Below are positions 21,694 to 29,446 of a DNA stretch of 64,000 nucleotides, one piece after another. A program made the position numbers and the translations under genes. The DNA is from Chlamydiota bacterium. GTDB lineage: Bacteria > Chlamydiota > Chlamydiia > Chlamydiales > SM23-39. The notes under the pieces were generated by a model. It was not told where the DNA came from. It was given only the letters and a program-made list of their open reading frames with translations, and made no database searches. The DNA lies in the NCBI GenBank assembly GCA_027451825.1, contig DAIDHZ010000005.1, positions 31,143 through 95,142 on the forward strand, written 5' to 3'. Position 1 is the stretch's first letter, and each line of letters opens with the position of its first letter.

Positions 21694-21795
21694 CACCGGG
21701 GACCTTGTGGAATGAGCAATCTGAACCAGGTCAGGGCCGGAAGGCAGCATCCTTAAGGACACTGTCTTATGCCACGAGATCATCTCCGGTGTTTT
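21694..21795 (+). ncRNA. ffs: Signal recognition particle RNA (bacterial small 4.5S type)
   Basis: About 98 nt closed by CACCGGGGA and TCTCCGGTG and followed by TTTT. The apical domain IV is textbook: CAGGTCAGGGCCGGAAGGCA with the GGAA tetraloop, the asymmetric loop, and the distal strand GCAGCA. It pairs with Ffh to target membrane and secreted proteins. No Alu domain is present, as in other Gram-negative bacteria. The spacer from mazG (21610-21693) would hold the divergent promoters. Confidence 0.96.
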
Positions 21796-21920
21796 CTAAA
21801 AAATAAACAATTTTTAAAATCAATCCATCAACTTTTTAATACCAACAAAAAATAATAATAACATTAACATTTATACAAAAAAGGAATATAATAATAAAAA
21901 AACAAAAACCCCGTTAAAAC

Positions 21921-24900
21921 ATGAATATTCTACCTACCTCCTGGCTTCAAAAACCCATTCAATATATCGAACAAGGTGCAGGGATTACCTATTCCATAGG
22001 GAAAGCCGCTTTCGAAGTACTCAATGAATCTCGAAAAATGACAACGCATCTCATCACAGGCGGAGCTTTTAAATTTGCAAACAAACGCATAGCGATTGCT
22101 GCAAGCAATCCAATGAAAGACCCTTTCAAATCACTCCAAAAAATCAATGGAGAGCTCTCCGTTTTTGAGCAACTACAACCTATAGATGCAAAAAATATTT
22201 TACCGCCAATCAAAATAGAAACTCCAACTCCTGCAGCATCTACAGTCACATTGCCGGATCCCGTCCCCGATCTCTCTTCCATTCCGTCCACTGCAACTCC
22301 AGTAAGCGATCACCCAAATATGGTGATCCATCAAAAAGCAGAGACAGATGATCAATTACAAATTTTCTCTAAAAACCTATCCTCTTTTCTACCTCTTTAT
22401 ACCATGGCCTATCTTGCCGGCATCAAAGATCCTAACCTGAACCAAGTCGTTCTTTCCATGGTCATCGAAGCCTCAAAATCTGATAATCCAGATCTAAAAA
22501 AGATTTTTTATCAAACCTACGAAAATAAGGTCTCATTCCCTCAAACTTTCCTCATCTGGCTATTTAATCTTTTTGGAAGCTCCTCCTATTTTTCAAAAAC
22601 TGTCGATGCATACATGAAGCACATTCTCAAAGAAATGAGAGAGCGACTTTCTGATTCCCGTTGGACCGAAAAAAGAGAAAATATTGAAAGACTCATCGAT
22701 GATATCATCCTCTTTTTAGAGTCCTATAAATGCGCAACCTTCAATTATGCTGAAGATAAAGAACCAACAGGAGGACTCAACCATTATAGAGCAGCAGCCT
22801 GCGATAAAATGTTTCAAAAATCTTTAAAACAAATTTCTGAAGAATTTAGCGATACCCTTATTCATAATCTCTCCCCAACCGTTCAATATAGCGAATACAG
22901 GATCGTCAATTGGTTTCTCAATAAAATCACAAAATTGATGCTCAGACAATTTTTACCAAATGGCATCCATTCCGTCCTATTACAAACCGATGACGCAACG
23001 AAATCAAACTATCTCCCTTTCGTAAAAGCGCTGACCGATTCCGTCGCAGAACAGCTACAAAAACTCCTTAAAAACTTAGATACGCAAGAACCCTCTTCTC
23101 AAGAAGAGACTCCTATTGCAGGCACACAAAAACTCAAAGCTGCCATTAAATGCTTATTTAACATCATTCAATATTCAAAATCGAATACTCAAGAAGCCAT
23201 TCTTCAAAAGAGAAAAGAGCTTGAAGAAAAAAGAAAAGAAAATAATTTTGACAACGACATTCAACAAGGTATTCAAGATTCAATTTTCAAAGGAATTCAC
23301 GTCTTTTTACACCACCTTGCAGAACCTGCGAACTCCGAACAAATGTTCACCCAATTTTTTGCTCTTGCCAATTTTTCTTTTTCCAAAGGAGAACTGATCA
23401 CAGATAAAGACTATCAAGATTCTAAAGACAAACTCAATCTCATCGTACACACTGTCGGTAAACGCCTAGCCAAAGAAGCTGTTGAAGATAGAATTCGAGG
23501 CTCCAACCCTAAAATCATCGAAAAAAATGTCAATCATGCATTCGCATCTCATAAAATCGATGCAAACACACTGATGCAAGGATTGGAACAATCGGTTCTT
23601 GCAATCACACAAAAAATTCAATCCTTTAACTTAGAACAAGACTCGGGGCTTGGCATTCTTCCGGAGCTCGATCAAATCGTTCAAACAATCCGTCTTTTTA
23701 GCACCAAAGAACAAATCGGAAAAGATCTCAAAAACCTTCCGGAAGCAGAACAAGAAAGCATTCTTCAGGCTCTCATCCCAATCTATCAATCCTTAGAAAA
23801 AATAAGTCCTCTACTTCTCGTCCTCCAAGAACAACAAAAACTCTTTAAAGCCCATTTCCAACTCCAAAAAGAACTCCTTGAAATCGAAAAAATCATTCAA
23901 TTCCTAATCGATGAAGGACCTTCTGAGCAATCATTGAAGCGCTTGTCTTTCTTCCAAGAAATAATCCATAAAATCTCAAAACAGCTTCCCCCGAATGCAC
24001 CTGAAATCTTAAAAATAAAACAAGAACTCAAAACCATTGAATCCGCCTTTAAAAAAGCATTTGATGAAAAACAAAAATACGATTATCTGATCCTTTTACA
24101 AAAAGAGCTTTCGAACTTAAATCAAGCAATTAAAACAGAGAATTTTAATCTCAAAAAAACGGCCATTCAAAAGATCACCAAAATTTTAGAGAACATACCT
24201 CAAAAAGATGCAAACACTCTAAAACCAATTTTAAACACATTTTCTTCTTTAACGGCATCTGACGTCAGATTTAAGTCCCTCTCCGAACAATTGGAAAACA
24301 TAATAGAATCTTTCAAGACAACCTACACTCAAGAAAAAGACACGGCCTTTTCAAATCTACCCACTCTCAAAGAATTCCAAAGTTGGATTCAAGAGAAAAT
24401 CAAAGGATATGCTCTGCATCAAAAAACCAATCAAGAAAACATGGTTGACGCTTCCCAAAAACTCTCTCAAGCGATTCAAGAGATTAACAGCCTCCTCCAC
24501 GTCACAGAAAAAGAACAGCTCTTTGATATCAAACCGCTTCATCTAGGAATTATCGGAGGATCCGCTCTCGGAGTCATGGCTCTCATAAACCCGGCATTAG
24601 CACTGGGCCTAGGAGCTGGAGCCTACATGGCACTCAAACGTATTGAACCCATTCTCAAAGGGGGCGAACAAAGAAAAGAAGCTCTTTTAACAAGCCTGTT
24701 TACAGGAGCCTCTATCTACGCAAGCAGCTATGTTCCAGCAATATCAAATTTATTTACGACCACAGGCGCTTTAACATCTTTAACAAAAATTGCAGCTGTC
24801 GGAGGATCGGCTTTATTGGGAGGTAAAGTTGCAACAGATGTACTTGATGAAGCTGTATCTGCGGGACAATCTCTTGTTTTTGAGCAAATTACAGACTTCT

Positions 24901-24998
24901 TTGAAAGTACCTATCAATTTTTACTCTCAGGTGAAATCTATCAACCATCTGCAAAAATCGCAATGCAGGAAGTCATCAACGCTTTCAAAAAAACCTAA
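21921..24998 (+). CDS. Large coiled-coil protein with hydrophobic C-terminus, 1025 aa
   Basis: No family recognised. Layout: an N-terminal region without a signal peptide; a Pro/Thr-rich linker around residues 95-125 (IKIETPTPAASTVTLPDPVP); long helical Gln/Lys/Glu-rich segments from about 200 to 850, including repeated QxxLxxLxxxI heptads (LFKAHFQLQKELLEIEKIIQ, QIRQ-like stretches); then a Gly/Ala-rich hydrophobic part near 870-960 (LGIIGGSALGVMALINPALA, LGLGAGAYMAL; ASVGGSALLGG-like). A helical body followed by bilobed hydrophobic segments is compatible with a secreted protein that inserts into a host-derived or bacterial membrane, but this is inference. The gene starts 126 bp after the SRP RNA in a very A-rich spacer and ends close to a convergent small gene. 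Confidence 0.75.
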   Translation: MNILPTSWLQKPIQYIEQGAGITYSIGKAAFEVLNESRKMTTHLITGGAFKFANKRIAIAASNPMKDPFKSLQKINGELSVFEQLQPIDAKNILPPIKIETPTPAASTVTLPDPVPDLSSIPSTATPVSDHPNMVIHQKAETDDQLQIFSKNLSSFLPLYTMAYLAGIKDPNLNQVVLSMVIEASKSDNPDLKKIFYQTYENKVSFPQTFLIWLFNLFGSSSYFSKTVDAYMKHILKEMRERLSDSRWTEKRENIERLIDDIILFLESYKCATFNYAEDKEPTGGLNHYRAAACDKMFQKSLKQISEEFSDTLIHNLSPTVQYSEYRIVNWFLNKITKLMLRQFLPNGIHSVLLQTDDATKSNYLPFVKALTDSVAEQLQKLLKNLDTQEPSSQEETPIAGTQKLKAAIKCLFNIIQYSKSNTQEAILQKRKELEEKRKENNFDNDIQQGIQDSIFKGIHVFLHHLAEPANSEQMFTQFFALANFSFSKGELITDKDYQDSKDKLNLIVHTVGKRLAKEAVEDRIRGSNPKIIEKNVNHAFASHKIDANTLMQGLEQSVLAITQKIQSFNLEQDSGLGILPELDQIVQTIRLFSTKEQIGKDLKNLPEAEQESILQALIPIYQSLEKISPLLLVLQEQQKLFKAHFQLQKELLEIEKIIQFLIDEGPSEQSLKRLSFFQEIIHKISKQLPPNAPEILKIKQELKTIESAFKKAFDEKQKYDYLILLQKELSNLNQAIKTENFNLKKTAIQKITKILENIPQKDANTLKPILNTFSSLTASDVRFKSLSEQLENIIESFKTTYTQEKDTAFSNLPTLKEFQSWIQEKIKGYALHQKTNQENMVDASQKLSQAIQEINSLLHVTEKEQLFDIKPLHLGIIGGSALGVMALINPALALGLGAGAYMALKRIEPILKGGEQRKEALLTSLFTGASIYASSYVPAISNLFTTTGALTSLTKIAAVGGSALLGGKVATDVLDEAVSAGQSLVFEQITDFFESTYQFLLSGEIYQPSAKIAMQEVINAFKKT

Positions 24999-25008
24999 GA
25001 TTCTTTAA

Positions 25009-25158
25009 TTACCAGCGACGATGATGTCTTTCTACAATTTTCTCTTTGACTTTTTCCGAATGAGAAACAATCTTCTTTTTTGTCTCATGAGAAGAAGAAA
25101 TGCCAAAGGCAAACCCCAAACCAATGATTGATAAAATCAATTTTTTTAATACAAACAT
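25009..25158 (-). CDS. Small membrane or secreted protein, 49 aa
   Basis: Too short for most gene callers but well formed: MFVLKKLILSIIGLGFAFGI is a membrane or signal segment, followed by SSSHETKKKIVSHSEKVKEK and a basic, histidine-rich tail (IVERHHRRW). It has a proper stop, lies between the 1025-residue protein and the glycosyltransferase, and does not overlap either. The function is unknown; the hydrophobic start and the charged tail suggest an envelope-anchored peptide. Confidence 0.55.
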   Translation of the reverse strand: MFVLKKLILSIIGLGFAFGISSSHETKKKIVSHSEKVKEKIVERHHRRW

Positions 25159-25213
25159 AATTCAACACCAAACAATACTTGTATAAATCTCCCTGTAATC
25201 ATTTTAACAAATA

Positions 25214-26281
25214 TTATTCAATAATGTTTTGATACCAACGATCAAAATCAAGAAATAACGTCTTCGGATCAATGTTTGCAATACAAGCGCCTGTAGAACA
25301 GCTGCGAAGCACAGGACAGGTCTTTTCAAAAGAAAGGTTGTATGGGCATGTTCCCCAAAATGCATGATGTAAAGAGCCTGGGGGTTTAAAAATTTCAGGA
25401 ACTGTAGGACCAAAAATACTAAAACTAGGCGTCGATGTTGTTCCACATAAATGAAGAGCGCTTGAATCCACTGCAACAATTAAATCCATTTCGTTCATCA
25501 AATATTGCAAACTCGATAAATCCAAATGATCCACAAGGACGCTGCAAGAAGAAAATGGCTCTTTCATTTGCTCACAATATGCCTTTTCTTCAGGAGATCC
25601 CCAAATCCATAAAAAAGAGACGTCATATTTCTCTTGGATCTGATGTAAAAAAGAAGAAAGAATCTCTTTGGGAATTTGTTTATTTTTCCATTTTGATCCC
25701 GGACATATCATCATTCGATATCGATGCTTCAGCTCTTTTTTCTGTAAAAGAGACAGCACATACTCTTTCTGATCTGAAGAAATCAAAAAACGAACCCGGT
25801 GCATCTCAAAAGATTGCTTCTTTTTTGACAACCCCAGAGCACGATCCACCAATTGGATATACTGATCTCGGATATTGCCCTTTTTAAGGATCGTAAAACG
25901 AACATGAGTTGCCAAAACATTCGGCCATTCGCGCACGGAAGATAAAGAAAACCCAACCTTAAGACGGCTTTTAGAAAAAAAAGTAATCAATCCTGATTTA
26001 CAATTTCCCTGGATATCAAAAACATAATCATACGACTCTTTACGAAAGGATTTTAAAAATGAAAACCACTGACGCCAAAAAGTGAAAGAATAGAATTTTT
26101 TTTTAAACTCAGAAAAAGGAAACTGAAACACTCGATCAACAAATGGGTGATTTCCAACCAAGGATGCGAATTTTTCTTCAACCACCCAATCGATTTCTAA
26201 AGATTCAACCCGCTCGCGAAGGTAATTCAAGACATCAAATGCTTGAATGATATCTCCTAAAGCGGATGTCTTTACAATCAA
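25214..26281 (-). CDS. Glycosyltransferase family 9 (ADP-heptose:LPS heptosyltransferase-like)
   Basis: GT9 enzyme of the WaaC/WaaF/RfaQ type, adding sugars such as heptose to LPS core. Visible: N-terminal IVKTSALGDIIQAFDVLNYL with the family SALGD motif, DYVFDIQGNCKSGLITF, MICPGSKWKNKQIPKE, the nucleotide-sugar site VAVDSSALHLCGTTSTPSFS followed by IFGPT, and a C-terminal cysteine-rich CPYN...CPVLRSCSTG typical of the group. Length 355. The start is odd: TTG at 26281, or a CTG at 26290 whose bases overlap the stop of the upstream MFS gene (CTGA) and would give the more usual RILIVKTSALGD. It is in one transcription unit with that MFS gene. Confidence 0.88.
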   Translation of the reverse strand: MIVKTSALGDIIQAFDVLNYLRERVESLEIDWVVEEKFASLVGNHPFVDRVFQFPFSEFKKKFYSFTFWRQWFSFLKSFRKESYDYVFDIQGNCKSGLITFFSKSRLKVGFSLSSVREWPNVLATHVRFTILKKGNIRDQYIQLVDRALGLSKKKQSFEMHRVRFLISSDQKEYVLSLLQKKELKHRYRMMICPGSKWKNKQIPKEILSSFLHQIQEKYDVSFLWIWGSPEEKAYCEQMKEPFSSCSVLVDHLDLSSLQYLMNEMDLIVAVDSSALHLCGTTSTPSFSIFGPTVPEIFKPPGSLHHAFWGTCPYNLSFEKTCPVLRSCSTGACIANIDPKTLFLDFDRWYQNIIE

Positions 26282-26286
26282 AATTC

Positions 26287-27567
26287 TCAGACAGACCTCT
26301 GTAAAGTCAATCTACGATCCGGATGATGGAACAGAAGAACAACAATCACAGAAAGCCCGGAAAGAGCCGCTAAAAGTAAAAAAGCGCCTTGGAAATTCCC
26401 TGTTAAATCAACCAACCACCCAGTTAAAACAGGAGCGATAATCCCGGCTAAAGATAAACATCCGGAAGTAATCCCCTGAGCAGACCCCGCCCTTTCTTTA
26501 GCCACATCAATGTTGACGCTAAAGAAAGCTGACTGAGGCATGAATCCAAAACCCAATCCTAAACTTAAGAAAAAGAGAGAAAGACTCAAGCTATCAGTAA
26601 ATCCAAGAATTAAAAAACAGACCGCAGCAAGTAGCTGAGAGGTCCAAATCAAATGAGAGCGCGCTAAACGACTTCTGCCACTTTTTGTATACAAATAATC
26701 AGAAATGACCCCTCCCATCTTCAAAAAGACGGCAGCGACCAACCAAGGGATGGTCAAATACCAACCCACGGTTTTCAAATTCAGTCCATATTGCGACAGA
26801 AAATACCCCGGAAGCCAAAGAGTCGCAAAAAAGAGCATGTAGCCAAATACAAAATAAGAAACATTATTCGCGATCAATACAGGATGAGTCAAAATAAAGC
26901 GCCAATCGATCGGAGCTGTTTCCTCTCGTTTTTCTGAAGCAGAAGGAGCTGTAATATAGCGAAGTTCGGCTTCATTCACAAAAGAAGATTCTTCCGGACG
27001 ATCACGGAATAACCAATACCACACAACAGCCCACAAAACCCCTATAGAACTCACCACAAAAAACATGATTCTCCAGCCGAAATCAGCCACAAGATAAGAA
27101 GTAATGGGAGATCCCACAACAGAAGAAAGGGGAATCGCAACAAGGCCTAGAGAAAGGGCCCTCGCTCTTTCTGAAGGAGAAAGCCAATTGCTAATCGATC
27201 GAGTCATCGCAGGGAAATGGGGTCCTTCAGCAAGTCCTAAGAAAAAACGAAGAACAATGAACGACCAAAAACCGGTTGCAAGCCCAAACAAACCCACAAA
27301 AAGAGACCAAAAAAAGGCAGCCAAAGGCCAAATCAACCGAGGGCCCCAAACATCTACCAACCATCCGCCAAGAACCGTAAGTAAAACATAGCCCAATCCG
27401 AAAGCAGACATAATCATTCCGAATTCAGTATCGGTAAAATGAAACTCTCTTTTTAAAGGTTCTATGACAAATGAAATCGCAGAACGGTCTATAAAGTTCA
27501 CTAACGTAATGAAAAAAATTAAACAAGACACTACCCAACGATACTTTGTACGAACTTGCTGATTCAT
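26287..27567 (-). CDS. MFS transporter, anion:cation symporter (ACS) type
   Basis: 426 residues with 12 predicted helices. N-terminal VVSCLIFFITLVNFIDRSAI, VIEPLKREFHFTDTEFGMIM, and the ACS hallmark WLVDVWGPRLIWPLAAFFWS and FLGLAEGPHFPAMTRSISNW are typical of hexuronate, glucarate, phthalate and sialic-acid-like transporters. The central loop FRDRPEESSFV and the second half LWLPGYFLSQYGLNLKTVGW fit as well. The substrate is likely an organic anion taken from the host, but this cannot be settled from sequence. Its stop overlaps the possible CTG start of the glycosyltransferase. Upstream on the same strand is an A/T-rich spacer beyond the SWIB terminator. Confidence 0.87.
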   Translation of the reverse strand: MNQQVRTKYRWVVSCLIFFITLVNFIDRSAISFVIEPLKREFHFTDTEFGMIMSAFGLGYVLLTVLGGWLVDVWGPRLIWPLAAFFWSLFVGLFGLATGFWSFIVLRFFLGLAEGPHFPAMTRSISNWLSPSERARALSLGLVAIPLSSVVGSPITSYLVADFGWRIMFFVVSSIGVLWAVVWYWLFRDRPEESSFVNEAELRYITAPSASEKREETAPIDWRFILTHPVLIANNVSYFVFGYMLFFATLWLPGYFLSQYGLNLKTVGWYLTIPWLVAAVFLKMGGVISDYLYTKSGRSRLARSHLIWTSQLLAAVCFLILGFTDSLSLSLFFLSLGLGFGFMPQSAFFSVNIDVAKERAGSAQGITSGCLSLAGIIAPVLTGWLVDLTGNFQGAFLLLAALSGLSVIVVLLFHHPDRRLTLQRSV

Positions 27568-27667
27568 TCAAATTCCTTTTTTACGGGGTCAAACCGCATT
27601 AATAGTATCAACTGGCGAAGCTTTAACGCCAGTACTATTTCCCGGATTCGATAAAAGAATTTTGAAC

Positions 27668-27703
27668 AAAAAAAAGAGCTTCGAAAAATGAGATCCGAAG
27701 CCC
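27668..27703 (-). terminator. Rho-independent terminator of the SWIB gene
   Basis: Read on the minus strand: stem GGGCTTCG, a 12-base loop, then CGAAGCTC (one G-U pair), followed by eight T. It lies directly after the stop of the lysine-rich SWIB gene. Confidence 0.75.
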
Positions 27704-27713
27704 TTCAAAAAAT

Positions 27714-28037
27714 TTATTTTTTAATGTGCTTGTTAAGAAAGGTCGCTAATTTAAGCATATCTACAGGACGAGATCCGATCACTTCTGAAAGTTTGCTATC
27801 AGGATTGATCATGCGCTTATTTTTTGTGTCTTGACACTTGTTTTTCTTAATGTAGACCCATAGCAATTTGACAATTTGCGGTCGAGTTGCTTTCTTTACG
27901 CCAATAATCGCCTCTAACTCTGGAGACACAGCATAATTCATCTGAGCCAAGCCAGACTTCTTACGAGGCTTGCTAACTGCCGCCTTTTTCTTAACCGTTT
28001 TTTTAGGTTTTGCGGTTTTTGTTGCTTTTTTCTTCAT
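27714..28037 (-). CDS. SWIB-domain protein with lysine-rich N-terminal tail
   Basis: 107 residues. The C-terminal part is a SWIB/MDM2 domain (YAVSPELEAIIGVKKATRPQ, IVKLLWVYIKKNKCQDTKNK, RMINPDSKLSEVIG, ...NKHIKK), the fold of eukaryotic chromatin-remodelling BAF60b proteins and of chlamydial SWIB proteins. The N-terminal 35 residues are almost only Lys, Ala, Thr and Pro (MKKKATKTAKPKKTVKKKAA), like the tails of histone H1-like proteins. This suggests DNA binding, perhaps in nucleoid condensation; that is inference. The start at 28037 is supported by AGGA 8 nt upstream; an upstream ATG at 28073 lacks this. A second SWIB protein lies at 42998-43258. Confidence 0.9.
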   Translation of the reverse strand: MKKKATKTAKPKKTVKKKAAVSKPRKKSGLAQMNYAVSPELEAIIGVKKATRPQIVKLLWVYIKKNKCQDTKNKRMINPDSKLSEVIGSRPVDMLKLATFLNKHIKK

Positions 28038-28196
28038 AAAAATCTTCCTAAGATTGGTGTTGTTTCCATTCATTATTCATGTAAGAAAAAAATTATTCAT
28101 GCAAGAATATTTTTAAAAAAGCAAAAAAATTTTTAAAAAAAATCCCATCTGTGACATTTGTGAGAAAAGAAAACACTTCATTAAAGAGGGAAATTT

Positions 28197-28520
28197 ATGA
28201 GAAGAACCATAGGGATTGTCCTTTGCATTTTAGGGCTTGCCTGCTTAGGCCTGTCTTATTACATCAAAGAACAGGTAGCCGGAGGCGAAGAGCAAATTGA
28301 GGCTGCGCAAAGAAGCGTTGATCAAAGTCAAAAACTTTTTTCTGTAAATCCTGTTTCTAAAGAAGTCGGCAATGTCATCACATCGTCTGCCCAAAAAAAA
28401 ATTAACAAAGGACAAGCCGACATCATCTATTACGCAAACCTTGCAAACATCCTTCAAATTGGGGGTATTGTCTTGATCATTGCAGGGATCATAATTGTAT
28501 TCTTTCCAAAGCGAAAATAA
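28197..28520 (+). CDS. Small membrane protein with two helices, 107 aa
   Basis: Two hydrophobic segments, one at each end: RTIGIVLCILGLACLGLSYY and LANILQIGGIVLIIAGIIIV. Between them is a hydrophilic loop with Gln and Ser (EQIEAAQRSVDQSQKLFSVN). The orientation with a basic tail (FFPKRK) suggests both termini in the cytosol. I cannot name a family with confidence; short proteins of this layout are common and usually uncharacterised. AGAGGG lies before the ATG. Its TAA is the first base triplet of the large inverted repeat that follows. Confidence 0.75.
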   Translation: MRRTIGIVLCILGLACLGLSYYIKEQVAGGEEQIEAAQRSVDQSQKLFSVNPVSKEVGNVITSSAQKKINKGQADIIYYANLANILQIGGIVLIIAGIIIVFFPKRK

Positions 28521-29017
28521 ATGGATCATCCGGGAAGATAAAAAAGATAAGGCGAGAGGAAGACTCCTCTCGCACGCTCCTCTCGGGCTGTCATTTCATG
28601 ACAGAAATGATAGATGCAGGGTAAACCCCTGCAAGCTCATTTGGGGCGGGATTGGAGCTTTGAGCACCGGTCGCACTATTTTTTACCGCCTACTTCGTGG
28701 CGCACAATCGGAGGCGCTCCCTATCGCACCTTGTTCGTCAACGTACAGAGTACGTCTCCTCACTTTGAGGCTGTGAAAAAATTCAGGTTCTGTCGATTTT
28801 CGGGACTTTTTGAGCCAATTTTCGATTCTTTTTTGGGGGGTTATATCAACATTGCGTATATTACCCCCCAAAAAAGAATCGAAAATTGGCCAAAAATTCT
28901 CCGAAAAGCGACGAACCCTGAATTTTTTCACAGCCTCTTTGCGGCGCAATTGCTCTTTGCTCGAACCCGCCATCGGCTCATTTGCGGTCCCCTTCGGGAG
29001 TCCTCTCGCAAATGAGA
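28518..29017. repeat. Large inverted repeat, left arm (500 bp including a 171-bp insertion)
   Basis: Begins at the TAA stop of the preceding gene with TAAATGGATCATCCGG and continues as the near reverse complement of 29122-29446. Shared words include GCGAGAGGAAGACTCCTCTC, GCAGGGT, GGGGCGGGATTGGAGCTTTG, GCACCTTGTTCGTCAACGTA and GCTCTTTGCTCGAACCCGCC. Without the insertion at 28767-28937 the arm is about 326 bp, equal to the right arm. Apparent reading frames across it are not supported: the paralogous arm does not preserve them. Confidence 0.9.
28767..28937. mobile_element. MITE-like palindromic insertion in the left arm
   Basis: A 171-bp near-perfect palindrome: GAGGCTGTGAAAAAATTCAG at the left end and its complement ending CACAGCCTC at the right, with an inner stem TTTTCGATTCTTTTTTGGGG facing CCCCAAAAAAGAATCGAAAA. 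It is flanked by TTT on both sides. The right arm of the surrounding inverted repeat carries the uninterrupted sequence (CTCACTCTGCGGTGCAATTG when read on the same strand), which is the empty site. No transposase gene could fit, so it would be moved in trans. Confidence 0.85.
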
Positions 29018-29121
29018 GAATCTACAAAGTAACTTTAATCTACCTTGCATTCTTCTCATGAAAAGACATTGCTTTGTATTGAGATGAATTTTTTCATAAC
29101 GCAAATAAAATAAATTATAAG
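29018..29121. other. Spacer between the arms of the large inverted repeat
   Basis: About 104 A/T-rich bases (includes GCATTCTTCTCATGAAAAGA) with no gene and no recognised signal. It would form the loop if the arms paired. Confidence 0.6.
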
Positions 29122-29446
29122 TTCTCATTTGCGAGAGGGCCCCCGAAGGGGACCGCAAATGAGCCGAAGGCGGGTTCGAGCAAAGAGCAATTGCACCGCA
29201 GAGTGAGGAGACGTACTATGTACGTTGACGAACAAGGTGCGATAGGGAGCGCCTCCATAGCCCGCCGCGAAGCAGGCGATAGAAATATGCGCGACCGGTG
29301 CTCAAAGCTCCAATCCCGCCCCAAATAAAATTGCAGGGTTCACCCTGCATCTATTATTTCTGTCATCAAATGACAGCCCTTAGAGATAAGCGAGAGGAGT
29401 CTTCCTCTCGCTTTATCTTTTTTCATCTTTCCGGATGATCCATTTA
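29122..29446. repeat. Large inverted repeat, right arm (325 bp)
   Basis: Reverse complement of the left arm with scattered differences and without the 171-bp insertion. It ends at the TAA stop of the convergent serine hydrolase gene, so both arms begin exactly at the stop codons of the genes they adjoin. A short internal hairpin (CATTTGCGAGAGGGCCCCCG / GGGGACCGCAAATG) lies near the inner end. Confidence 0.9.

Noticed and set aside
28950..29190. tRNA-like words (GGTTCGAGC) in the large inverted repeat
   Set aside because: No acceptor stem, D-arm or anticodon arm can be placed around them; the words belong to inner hairpins of the repeat.
28614..29324. Several overlapping reading frames in both arms of the large inverted repeat, such as 28614-29015 plus and 29115-29324 minus
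   Set aside because: They lie within inverted-repeat DNA, the equivalent frame in the other arm is interrupted or of different length, and part of them is the palindromic insertion. They lack family features.
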